From an uncultured Devosia sp. (GTDB lineage Bacteria > Pseudomonadota > Alphaproteobacteria > Rhizobiales > Devosiaceae): DNA of 64,000 bases. Below, one piece after another: positions 53,783 through 61,706 of this stretch (position 1 is the first letter of the stretch; the number at the start of each line of letters is the position of its first letter). The stretch covers positions 62,001 to 126,000 of the forward strand of contig NZ_CAMLHM010000001.1 in NCBI RefSeq assembly GCF_946479885.1, written 5' to 3'. The translations under genes and the position numbers were made by a program. A model generated the notes under the pieces. It had not been told where the DNA came from and made no database searches. It saw only the letters and a list, made by a program, of their open reading frames with translations.

Positions 53783-53820
53783 TTCATCCACTCTATCAAT
53801 TTGGGTGATGGAACATCGCG

Positions 53821-54708
53821 ATGACCGCTCCTCTCGATCTCGACCAGTTGCAAAGCTTCTGCGCCATTGCCGATTGCGGCAGCTTCACCGAAGCGGCGCG
53901 ACGCGTGAACAAGACCCAGTCGGCGGTCTCGATGCAGATCAAGCGGCTCGAAGAGCGGCTCGGACAGACACTGCTGACGCGCGACGGGCGCAGCGTGACG
54001 CTGACCCTCCATGGCGAGGCGCTCTACGCCCGCGCCCGCAAGATGCTGCGCACCAATGCCGAAATCCTCGATCATTTCTCGGATGGTGACTTGGCCGGGT
54101 CGATCCGCTTCGGCGTGCCCGACGATTATGCCGTGCGCCTCTTGCCGGTGATCCTGTCCAGCTTCCAGCGCACGCACCCCAAGATCGCCGTCGATGTCGC
54201 CTGCATGGCGTCCGAGGAATTGCTGAGCGGCATGCGCGGCGGCCGTTATGACCTGATCGTCTTCACCCAGGGCACCGACCAGAATTTCGGCGAGCTGTTC
54301 CGCACCGAGCGCATGTTCTGGGTGGCCTCCCATGGTGGCCGGGCACTGGCCAGTGAGCCGCTTGCCATTGCCTGCGGGCCGCAATGCTGCATCTGGCGCA
54401 AGGATGCGCAGCAGGCGCTCGAGCGCACCGGCAAGGACTTCCGCATCGCCTATACCTCGTCCAACGCAACGGCCATTTCGAGCGCGGTGCTCTCCGATCT
54501 CGCGGTGGGATTCCTGCCGGAAAGTGCGCTGCAGCCTGGCATGCGCGTGATCAATGACGAGCAGGGTCTGCCCCGGCTCGGCGACGCCCAGATTGCGCTG
54601 ATGCGGGCCAGCCACGCCTATGGCGGCATCTACGATGCACTGGCCAACCACATCGTGCAGTCGATGGGCAACCTGCCGACGCCGCGCCAGGCCGAGGCAG
54701 CAGAGTAG
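53821..54708 (+). CDS. LysR-family transcriptional regulator
   Basis: A 295-residue regulator. The N-terminal winged helix (DLDQLQSFCAIADCGSFTEAARRVNKTQSAVSMQIKRLEERLG) is followed by a periplasmic-binding-like effector domain. QFRIAYTSSN-like and ISSAVLSDLAVGFLP segments are typical of its C-terminus. The ligand is unknown. It is divergent from DUF1127 with an inverted repeat in between. xseA starts 41 bases after its stop. Confidence 0.93.
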   Translation: MTAPLDLDQLQSFCAIADCGSFTEAARRVNKTQSAVSMQIKRLEERLGQTLLTRDGRSVTLTLHGEALYARARKMLRTNAEILDHFSDGDLAGSIRFGVPDDYAVRLLPVILSSFQRTHPKIAVDVACMASEELLSGMRGGRYDLIVFTQGTDQNFGELFRTERMFWVASHGGRALASEPLAIACGPQCCIWRKDAQQALERTGKDFRIAYTSSNATAISSAVLSDLAVGFLPESALQPGMRVINDEQGLPRLGDAQIALMRASHAYGGIYDALANHIVQSMGNLPTPRQAEAAE

Positions 54709-54749
54709 CGCGGGCTTGACCTGACTCACCCGATGTCGCACCAGATGGC

Positions 54750-56363
54750 ATGGCCGACACCCTGACCAATGCCGCCGAGTTTTCCGTCAGCGAGATCGCC
54801 CAGGCGGTCAAGCGCGCCGTCGAGGACGAGTTCGGCCATGTGCGCGTGCGCGGCGAGATTTCGGGCTTCCGCGGCCAGCACGCCTCAGGCCACGCCTATT
54901 TCACGCTGAAGGACGAAAATGCGGCCATCGATGCCGTCGTCTGGAAAACCAGTTACGCGCGCCTGACGTTCAAGCCGCAGGAAGGGCTGGAGGTGATCGC
55001 CACCGGCCGGCTGACCACGTTCCCGCGCTCGAGCAAGTACCAGATCGTCATCGACAATATCGAGCCAGCCGGCGCCGGGGCGCTGATGGCGCTCCTGGAA
55101 GAGCGGCGGCGCAAGCTCCATGCGGAGGGCCTGTTCGCCCGCGAGCGCAAACGCCCCCTGCCCTACCTGCCGCGCGTCATCGGCGTCATCACCTCGCCGA
55201 CGGGCGCCGTCATCCGCGATATTCTCCACCGCTTGGACGACCGCTTCCCCAGCCATGTGCTGGTGTGGCCGGTGCGCGTGCAGGGAGAGACCTGTGCGCC
55301 CGAAGTGGTCAATGCCATCGAGGGCTTCAACGCGCTGCTGCCCGACGGACCCATCCCGCGCCCGAACCTGCTGATCGTGGCCCGCGGCGGCGGCTCGATC
55401 GAGGATCTATGGGGCTTCAATGAAGAAGCCGTGGTGCGCGCCGTCGCCGCCAGCGGCATCCCCGTCATCTCGGCGGTGGGCCACGAGACCGATACGACGC
55501 TGGTCGACTATGCCGCCGACATGCGCGCGCCGACGCCGACGGCTGCTGCAGAAGCCGCCGTGCCGGTGCGGGCGGAGCTTATCGGTTATGTCGATGACCT
55601 GGGCGGCCGGCAGCGCCAGGCCACGCGCCGGATTGCCGGCAGCGCGCGCGACCGCCTGCGCGCCGCGGCGGCCGGCCTGCCTCGGCCGGGCGACCTCGTC
55701 TCGGGCCAGCGCCAGCGACTCGATCACGCCGCCAGCAACCTGCTCGCCTGCCTCCGGCATTCGGTGCAGGACCGGCGCGTCCACCTTGCCCGCGTCGAAC
55801 CACGTCTCACCCCGCAACTGCTGCGCCGCCGCCAGGTCGAACTGGGCGAGCGGCTTGGTAACCTGGCGCTGCGGACGGAGGCCGGGTTGCGCAAGACTGC
55901 CGACCGCGCGCGCTTCACCTATGATCCGCAGGCGCAGCGGCTGGCAGCCGCTACGGCACGGCTGGTAGAGCGCAAGCGGGCACAACTGGCCGCCATCGGG
56001 CCCAAGCTGTCGCCCACCGCCCTGCGGGCCGAAATCCGCCACGGGCAGGCGCAGCTGAACCCGCTGGCCACGCGGCTTTATGCCAGCATGCTGCAGGGGC
56101 TCAGCCTGCGTGGGGCGGCGCTGGCGCAGGCCGGCAAGCTCCTGACCTCGCTCAGCTACAAGAGCGTGCTGGCGCGCGGCTATGCCGTCGTCAAGGACGA
56201 TGAAGGCAATCTCGTGCATCAGCGCGAGGGGCTCAAGCCCGGCGACGCGGTGGCCATCGAGTTCGCCGACGGCGCCATTGGTGCCACGATTGCAGGCAGT
56301 CCGGTCATAAAGAAGAAATCACGCCCTCAATCTGACCCGGATCGTCAGGAAAGCCTCTTTTGA
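54750..56363 (+). CDS. xseA: Exodeoxyribonuclease VII large subunit
   Basis: A 537-residue nuclease subunit. The OB-fold (VRVRGEISGF, GHAYFTLKDENAAIDAVVW) is at the N-terminus. The catalytic region has LPRVIGVITSPTGAVIRDI, LIVARGGGSIEDLWGFNEE and ISAVGHETDTTLVDYAAD. A long coiled-coil follows. It degrades single-stranded DNA with XseB, which is not in this window. The C-terminal tail (SRPQSDPDRQESLF) ends in a clamp-binding-like QESLF motif, which is speculative. Confidence 0.96.
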   Translation: MADTLTNAAEFSVSEIAQAVKRAVEDEFGHVRVRGEISGFRGQHASGHAYFTLKDENAAIDAVVWKTSYARLTFKPQEGLEVIATGRLTTFPRSSKYQIVIDNIEPAGAGALMALLEERRRKLHAEGLFARERKRPLPYLPRVIGVITSPTGAVIRDILHRLDDRFPSHVLVWPVRVQGETCAPEVVNAIEGFNALLPDGPIPRPNLLIVARGGGSIEDLWGFNEEAVVRAVAASGIPVISAVGHETDTTLVDYAADMRAPTPTAAAEAAVPVRAELIGYVDDLGGRQRQATRRIAGSARDRLRAAAAGLPRPGDLVSGQRQRLDHAASNLLACLRHSVQDRRVHLARVEPRLTPQLLRRRQVELGERLGNLALRTEAGLRKTADRARFTYDPQAQRLAAATARLVERKRAQLAAIGPKLSPTALRAEIRHGQAQLNPLATRLYASMLQGLSLRGAALAQAGKLLTSLSYKSVLARGYAVVKDDEGNLVHQREGLKPGDAVAIEFADGAIGATIAGSPVIKKKSRPQSDPDRQESLF

Positions 56364-56412
56364 TCGGCCGCGTAGCTCGCTATATCGGGGCGAGGGTTGA
56401 AGGAATGCCAGC

Positions 56413-56634
56413 ATGAACATCTTCGACAAGGGCTTCGCGCCCGCGGAAGCGGTCATTCGCTATATCGATGGCGACTATGTCGTGCTCAAGCCGGGTAGCT
56501 TCGTGCGCTGCGCTATTACGCAGAAGCCGATTCCGCTCGACGAGCTGTTCTACTGGAGCGTCGACCGGCAGGAGCCCTATGCGGATGCCGTGGCCGCCCA
56601 CACCGCTTTCGAGCGCTTCGGCCGCGGAGCCTGA
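56413..56634 (+). CDS. DUF2093 protein
   Basis: A 73-residue protein of the DUF2093 family restricted mainly to alphaproteobacteria: EAVIRYIDGDYVVLKPGSFVRCAIT, ELFYWSVDRQEPYADA. No function is known to me. It begins 49 bases after xseA and ends 2 bases before the LpxB-related gene, so the two are probably co-translated. Confidence 0.88.
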   Translation: MNIFDKGFAPAEAVIRYIDGDYVVLKPGSFVRCAITQKPIPLDELFYWSVDRQEPYADAVAAHTAFERFGRGA

Positions 56635-56636
56635 AG

Positions 56637-57785
56637 GTGGAGGCCGCAGCGTCGGGCCGAAGCCGGTTTCTGTTCATTTCCAATGGCCATGGCGAGGATG
56701 CGATCGCGGCAGCGATCGTGGCGCGGTTGCCCAACACCGTTTCGGTGGAAGCCTATCCGATGATCGGCTCAGGCAATGCCTATGCCGGCGTCTGCCCCAT
56801 CGTGGGTCCGCGCGCCACGCTGGCCTCAGAGGGCTGGCGCAATGTGAAGGGCTCGCTGCGGCGTGACATTGCCACCGGGGGCCTGGGCACGGTGCCCCCC
56901 GCGCTCAATTTCCTGCGCAAGGTCAATGGCAAGTATGATCGCGTGGTCGTGGTCGGCGACATGGTGGGCGTGCTGGCAAGCTATGTCTCGGGCCATCGCG
57001 GGCTCACCTATCTCGATGTCTACAAGACCGGCGCGGCGCGGCTCTATTCGGCGCCTGAGCGCTGGACCATCAAGCAGGCCTGCAAGACGGTGTTCTGCCG
57101 TGCCGATAATCTGGCGCAGTCCCTTGAGCGCATCGGCGTCGATGCCCGCTCGGCGGGCAATGTGATGATGGATGCCATTCCCTATGGCGACTATGATGCC
57201 CGCGCACGGCGAAATCGTCCCCTGGCGGTCACGCTTTTGCCGGGTAGCCGGGCCCTGACATCAGAGAGCTTCGCGCTCCAGGTCGATGCCTTGCGCAGCC
57301 TGCCGGCCGAACTAAGACCCGATATCTTCTTGGCGGTTGCGGGCAGTGTCAGTGTCGACGAGCTGGCGCGCCAGACCGGCCTGAAGCGCACACCCATGCT
57401 CAGCGTCGAGCCATCGGACCTGGGTGAACTGTCCGACGGCGAACTGACCATCCACATGGCGCGTGGCGGCGCGATGGGCAACCTGCTTGCGGCGTCCGAT
57501 CTGGTGCTGTCGCAGGCGGGCACGGCGACCGTTCAGGCCCTGGGCTTGGGCAAACCCGCCATCACCTTCGTCAATCCCCGCGACCGGCGCTCCCGCTTTG
57601 CCGACGAGCAGATGCTGTTCGGGGAGGCTCGCACGGTGGTCACGGCCGACGCGCCGGCCATCGGCGCCGCTTTGCGGCAGCTTTTGACAAATGATGACGA
57701 GCGCCGCCGCCTCGCCAATATCGGGCGCCAGCGCATTGGCGGCCCCGGCGCGATGCACGCGATCATCGATGCATTGATGGAGTAG
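56637..57785 (+). CDS. LpxB-related glycosyltransferase-like protein
   Basis: A 382-residue protein of the LpxB/GT-B type. It begins FLFISNGHGEDAIAAAI and has MIGSGNAYAG, a DMVGVLASYVSGHRG segment and a C-terminal LSQAGTATVQALGLGKPAITFV with the donor-site glycines. This pattern matches the 'lipid-A-disaccharide synthase-related' family best known from cyanobacteria (TIGR03492, as I recall), not canonical LpxB. No other lipid A gene is adjacent. The start is GTG 56637. Confidence 0.75.
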   Translation: MEAAASGRSRFLFISNGHGEDAIAAAIVARLPNTVSVEAYPMIGSGNAYAGVCPIVGPRATLASEGWRNVKGSLRRDIATGGLGTVPPALNFLRKVNGKYDRVVVVGDMVGVLASYVSGHRGLTYLDVYKTGAARLYSAPERWTIKQACKTVFCRADNLAQSLERIGVDARSAGNVMMDAIPYGDYDARARRNRPLAVTLLPGSRALTSESFALQVDALRSLPAELRPDIFLAVAGSVSVDELARQTGLKRTPMLSVEPSDLGELSDGELTIHMARGGAMGNLLAASDLVLSQAGTATVQALGLGKPAITFVNPRDRRSRFADEQMLFGEARTVVTADAPAIGAALRQLLTNDDERRRLANIGRQRIGGPGAMHAIIDALME

Positions 57786-57826
57786 CTCTTCTTACCTCGC
57801 CCCTTCGGGGAAGAGGCGTGCCCGGA

Positions 57827-58069
57827 TTAAGCCTTGTGCGTTTCCGGCTCGAGCAGGCGGTGCAGGTGGACGATGAAGTAGCGCGTCTGGGCGCTGTCGA
57901 CGGTCATCTGCGCCTTCTGCTTCCAGACAGCATAGGCCGCGGCATAGTTGGGATAGAGCCCGACGATATCGACCTTGTCGAGATCGGCGAAAGTGACGCC
58001 TTCCAGGCTCGAAAGCTCTCCGCCGATCACGAGATGCAGCAGCTGCTTGGTGGTTTCTTGGTTAGCCAT
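57827..58069 (-). CDS. DUF4170 protein
   Basis: An 80-residue protein: LLHLVIGGELSSLEG, IVGLYPNYAAAYAVWKQKAQMTVDSAQTRYFIVHLHRL. DUF4170 is an alphaproteobacterial family without known function. Its start overlaps the end of the upstream IMPase gene by 8 bases, so it is translated with it. Confidence 0.88.
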   Translation of the reverse strand: MANQETTKQLLHLVIGGELSSLEGVTFADLDKVDIVGLYPNYAAAYAVWKQKAQMTVDSAQTRYFIVHLHRLLEPETHKA

Positions 58070-58922
58070 CGGTCAGGTCCGTATGTGAAGGAATGGACGG
58101 TTCCACCGCGCTCGTCTCGGCCGGGCAGCCATAGACCTTGATCAGCGCCGCGTGAACGTGCGGTTTTAGGCTCATGTCGCCGAGTGCCGCAAGCGCCCCA
58201 TGGCGCACATCTCGTTTGTTGAATTGGGGGTAGCCGAAGCACACATCGGCGAAATGAGCGCCGCATTCGTCCAGGATCAGTGCCGCGGCGGCGATATCCC
58301 AGTCCTGGCTGCCACGCCGGGTCGCAACGGCATCGAGTTTGCCGGTTGCCACCTGGACCAGACGATAGGCGAGCGAAGGATAGTAAGGACCACGCGTATA
58401 GACGAGGCCGGCCGCCTGCATCTCCTGGTGCACCGCACCAGCGGCCGGGATGACCGGGGCAGCGCCGGCGCGGCGGCTGCGCTGAATGGGCCGGCCGTTG
58501 AGGCGCGCACCCTCACCCTTTACCGCGTCATACATTTCGTCGCGTACCGGTGCGTAGACCACCCCGGCAACCGGCACGCCGTTCTCGACCACGGCCAGCG
58601 ATACGGTCCAGCTGTCCTCGCCGCGGAGGAAGCCGCGGGTGCCGTCGATCGGGTCGACGACGAATACCCGTTCGCAATCGAGGCGGCTGGGATTGTCGAC
58701 CGTTTCTTCGCTCAGCCAGCCATAGTCCGGCCGCGCCTGCAGCAGCGAGGCGGCCAGGTAGCGGTCGACTAGGATATCGGCCTCGCTGACGGGGGAGGAA
58801 TTTTCCTTGTCCCAGCTTTTCACCGGGCGACGGAAGAAGCCGCTGGCAATGATACCCGCCGCGACCGCTGAAGAGCGGAGCAGTTCCAGATCGTCGCTGT
58901 AGGTGGTCGCAGGAGCAGGCAT
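58062..58922 (-). CDS. Inositol monophosphatase family phosphatase (CysQ-like)
   Basis: A 286-residue Mg-dependent phosphatase. Motifs: WLSEETVDNPSR, DPIDGTRGFLRGEDSW and GSQDWDIAAAALILDECG supply the metal and substrate residues. The family splits inositol phosphates, PAP (CysQ/bisphosphate nucleotidase) or other sugar phosphates; the LRGEDSW extension after DPIDGT is more like the bisphosphate nucleotidase branch. ATG 58922 has AAAGG upstream. It overlaps DUF4170 downstream. Confidence 0.87.
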   Translation of the reverse strand: MPAPATTYSDDLELLRSSAVAAGIIASGFFRRPVKSWDKENSSPVSEADILVDRYLAASLLQARPDYGWLSEETVDNPSRLDCERVFVVDPIDGTRGFLRGEDSWTVSLAVVENGVPVAGVVYAPVRDEMYDAVKGEGARLNGRPIQRSRRAGAAPVIPAAGAVHQEMQAAGLVYTRGPYYPSLAYRLVQVATGKLDAVATRRGSQDWDIAAAALILDECGAHFADVCFGYPQFNKRDVRHGALAALGDMSLKPHVHAALIKVYGCPAETSAVEPSIPSHTDLTDG

Positions 58923-59189
58923 TGCGGGCCTTTTAGGCCGGGCGCGGGCCTTGGGCAAGAGCCGCGCCGCCCGGCGCGACGGCAGGGCCAAATATGGCAG
59001 GGTTAACACCCCGCCACGCGGTGCGGTTAACCGCTCCCTACTCGGTGCAAGACCCTGCTAACCCTCTCGGAAAACAAGATAAACTTAACCGAACCGATTA
59101 AGGGGGCAGGTAAGGGGGCGGGGTATGGTGGACCTACAAAAGAGAGCACCAAAAACCAGCTCTCGAAGTTGACAGGAAGGCGAATTCAA

Positions 59190-59705
59190 ATGGTTCATGG
59201 TGTCGCGTTGGAAGGGACCTCGGTCGTTCTCGCATTCGGCCGCCCCTCGCTGGTTGAGCGCCGCTTCGTGGCGGCGAACGACAATGGCCCCCGGGATCCC
59301 GTCAAGACCGTCACCGTCCGCCGCATGCTCGAACAGAGCGGCGTGGCCATCAAGGTGAAGGTGCCGGTCACCGAGTTTATCGGCGTCGCCGTAGCTACCC
59401 GGATCTCCGAGGAAGGCGTGCTGACCAGCTCGATCGAACTGGTGCATTCCGACGGCGAGCTGAACTATCGGGTGTTCGAGGAAGAGGGCAATCACAACGT
59501 CGTCGCGGAGTGGCAGAACTGGGGCAAGAAGCTCCGTTTGCCGCTGTTCATCAAGGCCGGCGACGGCGCCTACATGCCCTATAGCCAGCAGGTTGATGGC
59601 GTGATGGTGGGCAACAATCAGAGCCGCCGCAAGCTGGCCGCCGAGGCTGGGCGCCGCCCGCGCTTCCTCAACCGCCGCAAGCCGGGCATGCAGCCCGACG
59701 CATAA
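59190..59705 (+). CDS. DUF6101 family protein
   Basis: A 171-residue basic protein matching the rhizobial DUF6101 pattern: RRMLEQSGVAIKVKVPVTEFIGVAVATRI, ELNYRVFEEEGNHNVVAEWQNWGKKLRLPLFI, ending GRRPRFLNRRKPGM. Function unknown. ATG 59190 has AGGAAGG 9 bases upstream. The 265-base upstream region has several TTAAC motifs (about 59016, 59026, 59074), which could be CtrA half-sites, though spacing does not fit the consensus. Confidence 0.8.
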   Translation: MVHGVALEGTSVVLAFGRPSLVERRFVAANDNGPRDPVKTVTVRRMLEQSGVAIKVKVPVTEFIGVAVATRISEEGVLTSSIELVHSDGELNYRVFEEEGNHNVVAEWQNWGKKLRLPLFIKAGDGAYMPYSQQVDGVMVGNNQSRRKLAAEAGRRPRFLNRRKPGMQPDA

Positions 59706-59723
59706 GTTTCTGCTCTCCAAAGC

Positions 59724-59767
59724 ACGTCAAAGGGGTCGACCGGTGGTGCGGTCGGCCCCTTTGACGT
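59724..59767. terminator. Large hairpin between convergent DUF6101 and ubiA
   Basis: Arms ACGTCAAAGGGG (59724-59735) and CCCCTTTGACGT (59756-59767) are exact complements and extend inward as TCGACCG/CGGTCGG. A 19-bp stem is possible. T runs are weak, but position and size fit a bidirectional terminator. Confidence 0.75.
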
Positions 59768-59831
59768 TTGTCACATCCCATTCGATCCACAGCAGCATAT
59801 TGGGCCAATTGGCCAACATAATGCGTCGCCG

Positions 59832-60761
59832 CTACCACACCCATTCGGCCAGCAGGGCAAGGGCAAGTACAATCCCCACATAGTGATTGCTGTAGAAGCG
59901 GGTCCGCGGGTTGTCCGGCTGGGTCGCATCGACCGTCCAGACCTGCCAGGCCATGAGCGCAGCCGCCAGCAAAGACAGGGCGGCAAAGACGATGCCGCTA
60001 CCGACCAGCAATGCGGCCACATTCCACAGCACGAAAGCCCCGGCATAGAGCGTGGCGACCGCCGGCTTCACATGCGCGCCAAAGAGCCGCGCGGTGGATT
60101 TGACGCCAACCAGGGCGTCGTCCTCGACATCCTGCAGCGCGTAGATCGTATCATAGCCGATGACCCAGAGGATTGTTCCGGCATAGAGCAGGATGGGCGC
60201 CCAGCCCAGGCCACCGGTCTGCGAGCTCCAGCCGACCAGCGCGCCATAGGAGAAGGCGAGGCCCAGGAAGGCCTGCGGCCACCAGGTGACGCGCTTCATG
60301 AATGGATAGATGGCGACCAGCACCAGCGAGGCGACGCCGGCCCACACCGTGAAGCGGTTGAACTGGAACAGCACGACCGAGCCCAGCAGCGCCTGGGCGA
60401 CGAGGAAGGCCAGCGCATCGCGCGAGGTGACCTGGCCAGAGGGAATGGGCCGTGAGCGGGTGCGGGCGACCTGCATGTCGATGTCGCGGTCCACGATATC
60501 GTTGAAAGTGCAGCCGGCGCCCCGCATCAGGATGGCGCCAACCAGCATGAGTATGCCGCCCCACCAGTCGAAGCCGAGCGATGGTTCGCTGACCGCCGCC
60601 AGGGCAAGCCCCCAGGCACAGGGCCAGAACAGCAGCCAGAAGCCGATGGGCCGATCCCATCGCGCCAGCCGCGCATAGGGCTTGAGCCAGTCGGGCGCAT
60701 AGCGATCGACCCAATTGCCGGATTGGGCATCGGCGACGGATTGCTGATGGGACTCGGACAT
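59832..60761 (-). CDS. ubiA: 4-hydroxybenzoate polyprenyltransferase
   Basis: A 309-residue membrane enzyme attaching the polyprenyl tail to 4-hydroxybenzoate in ubiquinone synthesis. The first aspartate motif is NDIVDRDIDMQVARTRSRP near residue 85; the second is DTIYALQDVEDDALVGVKST. About nine helices. ATG 60761 starts MSESHQQS. The open frame extends to 60875 but translates the repeat at 60763-60867, so I reject that. GAGGT from the repeat may serve as ribosome-binding site. Confidence 0.95.
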   Translation of the reverse strand: MSESHQQSVADAQSGNWVDRYAPDWLKPYARLARWDRPIGFWLLFWPCAWGLALAAVSEPSLGFDWWGGILMLVGAILMRGAGCTFNDIVDRDIDMQVARTRSRPIPSGQVTSRDALAFLVAQALLGSVVLFQFNRFTVWAGVASLVLVAIYPFMKRVTWWPQAFLGLAFSYGALVGWSSQTGGLGWAPILLYAGTILWVIGYDTIYALQDVEDDALVGVKSTARLFGAHVKPAVATLYAGAFVLWNVAALLVGSGIVFAALSLLAAALMAWQVWTVDATQPDNPRTRFYSNHYVGIVLALALLAEWVW

Positions 60762-60762
60762 G

Positions 60763-60867
60763 GTGCCACGACCTCGTGGTTCGACAAGCTCACCATGAGG
60801 TCTACTCCAACTCTGCAGGTTCCAGTAGACCTCATCCTGAGCTTGTCGAAGGACGAGGTCGTGGCAC
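60763..60867. repeat. Two-module intergenic repeat (R1 reverse, R2 forward)
   Basis: R1 in reverse (60763-60805) contains GGTTCGACAAGCTCACCATG; R2 forward (60825-60867) contains CATCCTGAGCTTGTCGAAGG. Each ends in GTGCCACGACC or its complement. Compare 10636-10722, where R1 is forward and R2 reverse. Here the repeat fills the divergent ubiA/rsmE promoter region. It begins 2 bases from the ubiA start codon and ends 22 bases before rsmE. Confidence 0.85.
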
Positions 60868-60889
60868 AATGCCACGTCAAGGAACTGCC

Positions 60890-61630
60890 ATGCCCCGCAC
60901 CCACGCCGCCCTGCCCCGCCTGTTCGTCGAGCCAGACCTCGCCGCTGGAGCCCAACTCACGCTCGGCAAGGAGCAGTCGCTCTATCTCGCTGCAGTGCTG
61001 CGCAAGGGTGTGGGCGATGAGGTGGTGCTGTTTAATGGGCGCGATGGGGCCTGGCTCACCCGGCTGGTCAGCGATTCCAAGAAGTCGGTGACGCTCGAGC
61101 TGGTTGAACGGGTCGCCGCGCAAACGCCGCCATCGGACCTCTGGTATGGCTTTGCCCCGCTCAAGACCGAGCGGCTGGATTATGTGATCCAGAAGGCGGT
61201 CGAGATGGGCGCCGGCACCATCCAGCCGGTGCTGACCCGCTTCACCCAAGTCAGCAGGCTCAAGCACGAACGGCTAGTCGCCAATGCCATTGAAGCCGCC
61301 GAGCAATGCGAGGTGCTCAGCGTTCCCAAGGTCGAAGCCGAGGTGACGCTGGAACGGCTGCTCGATGGCTGGCCGGCGGACCGCGCGCTGGTCTTTGCCG
61401 ATGAAGGCGAAGCCTCGTCGTCGCCGGTCGAGGCGCTGACCGCGCTGCGAGGCCGCAAGGTCGGTGTGCTGATCGGGCCCGAAGGTGGATTTTCCGACGA
61501 GGAACGGGCCAGGCTGCGCGCCCTGCCCTATGTGGTGCCCATCAGCCTGGGGCCGCGCATCCTGCGCGCCGACACGGCCGCAGTGGCCGCACTGGCCGTA
61601 ATTCAAGCTATCATCGGTGATTGGCGATAA
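60890..61630 (+). CDS. rsmE: 16S rRNA m3U1498 methyltransferase
   Basis: A 246-residue SPOUT methyltransferase. The N-terminal PUA-like part starts MPRTHAALPRLFVEP; the SAM-binding knot is LIGPEGGFSDEERARL near residue 197, followed by SLGPRILRADTAAVAAL. ATG 60890 has AAGGA 6 bases upstream; the longer open frame from 60776 is repeat-derived. It methylates U1498 in the decoding region. gshA follows 76 bases later. Confidence 0.95.
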   Translation: MPRTHAALPRLFVEPDLAAGAQLTLGKEQSLYLAAVLRKGVGDEVVLFNGRDGAWLTRLVSDSKKSVTLELVERVAAQTPPSDLWYGFAPLKTERLDYVIQKAVEMGAGTIQPVLTRFTQVSRLKHERLVANAIEAAEQCEVLSVPKVEAEVTLERLLDGWPADRALVFADEGEASSSPVEALTALRGRKVGVLIGPEGGFSDEERARLRALPYVVPISLGPRILRADTAAVAALAVIQAIIGDWR

Positions 61631-61706
61631 AAGGCGATTGCTTTCGGCCCGTGCAACGCTATGTTCCCGGCCAGCATTTTGAACCTTCACCGTCCGAGGA
61701 CAACTT

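Noticed and set aside
59016..59090. CtrA operator upstream of DUF6101
   Set aside because: TTAAC motifs are present, but the only close pair (59074 and 59087) has a 9-base gap instead of 7, so it was not listed as a site.
60762..60875. N-terminal extension of UbiA
   Set aside because: It also translates the repeat; MSESHQQS at 60761 is the sensible start.
60776..60889. N-terminal extension of RsmE
   Set aside because: The added residues translate the two-module repeat (typical VRQAHHE and PHPELVEGR words). ATG 60890 has a good ribosome-binding site and matches the family N-terminus.
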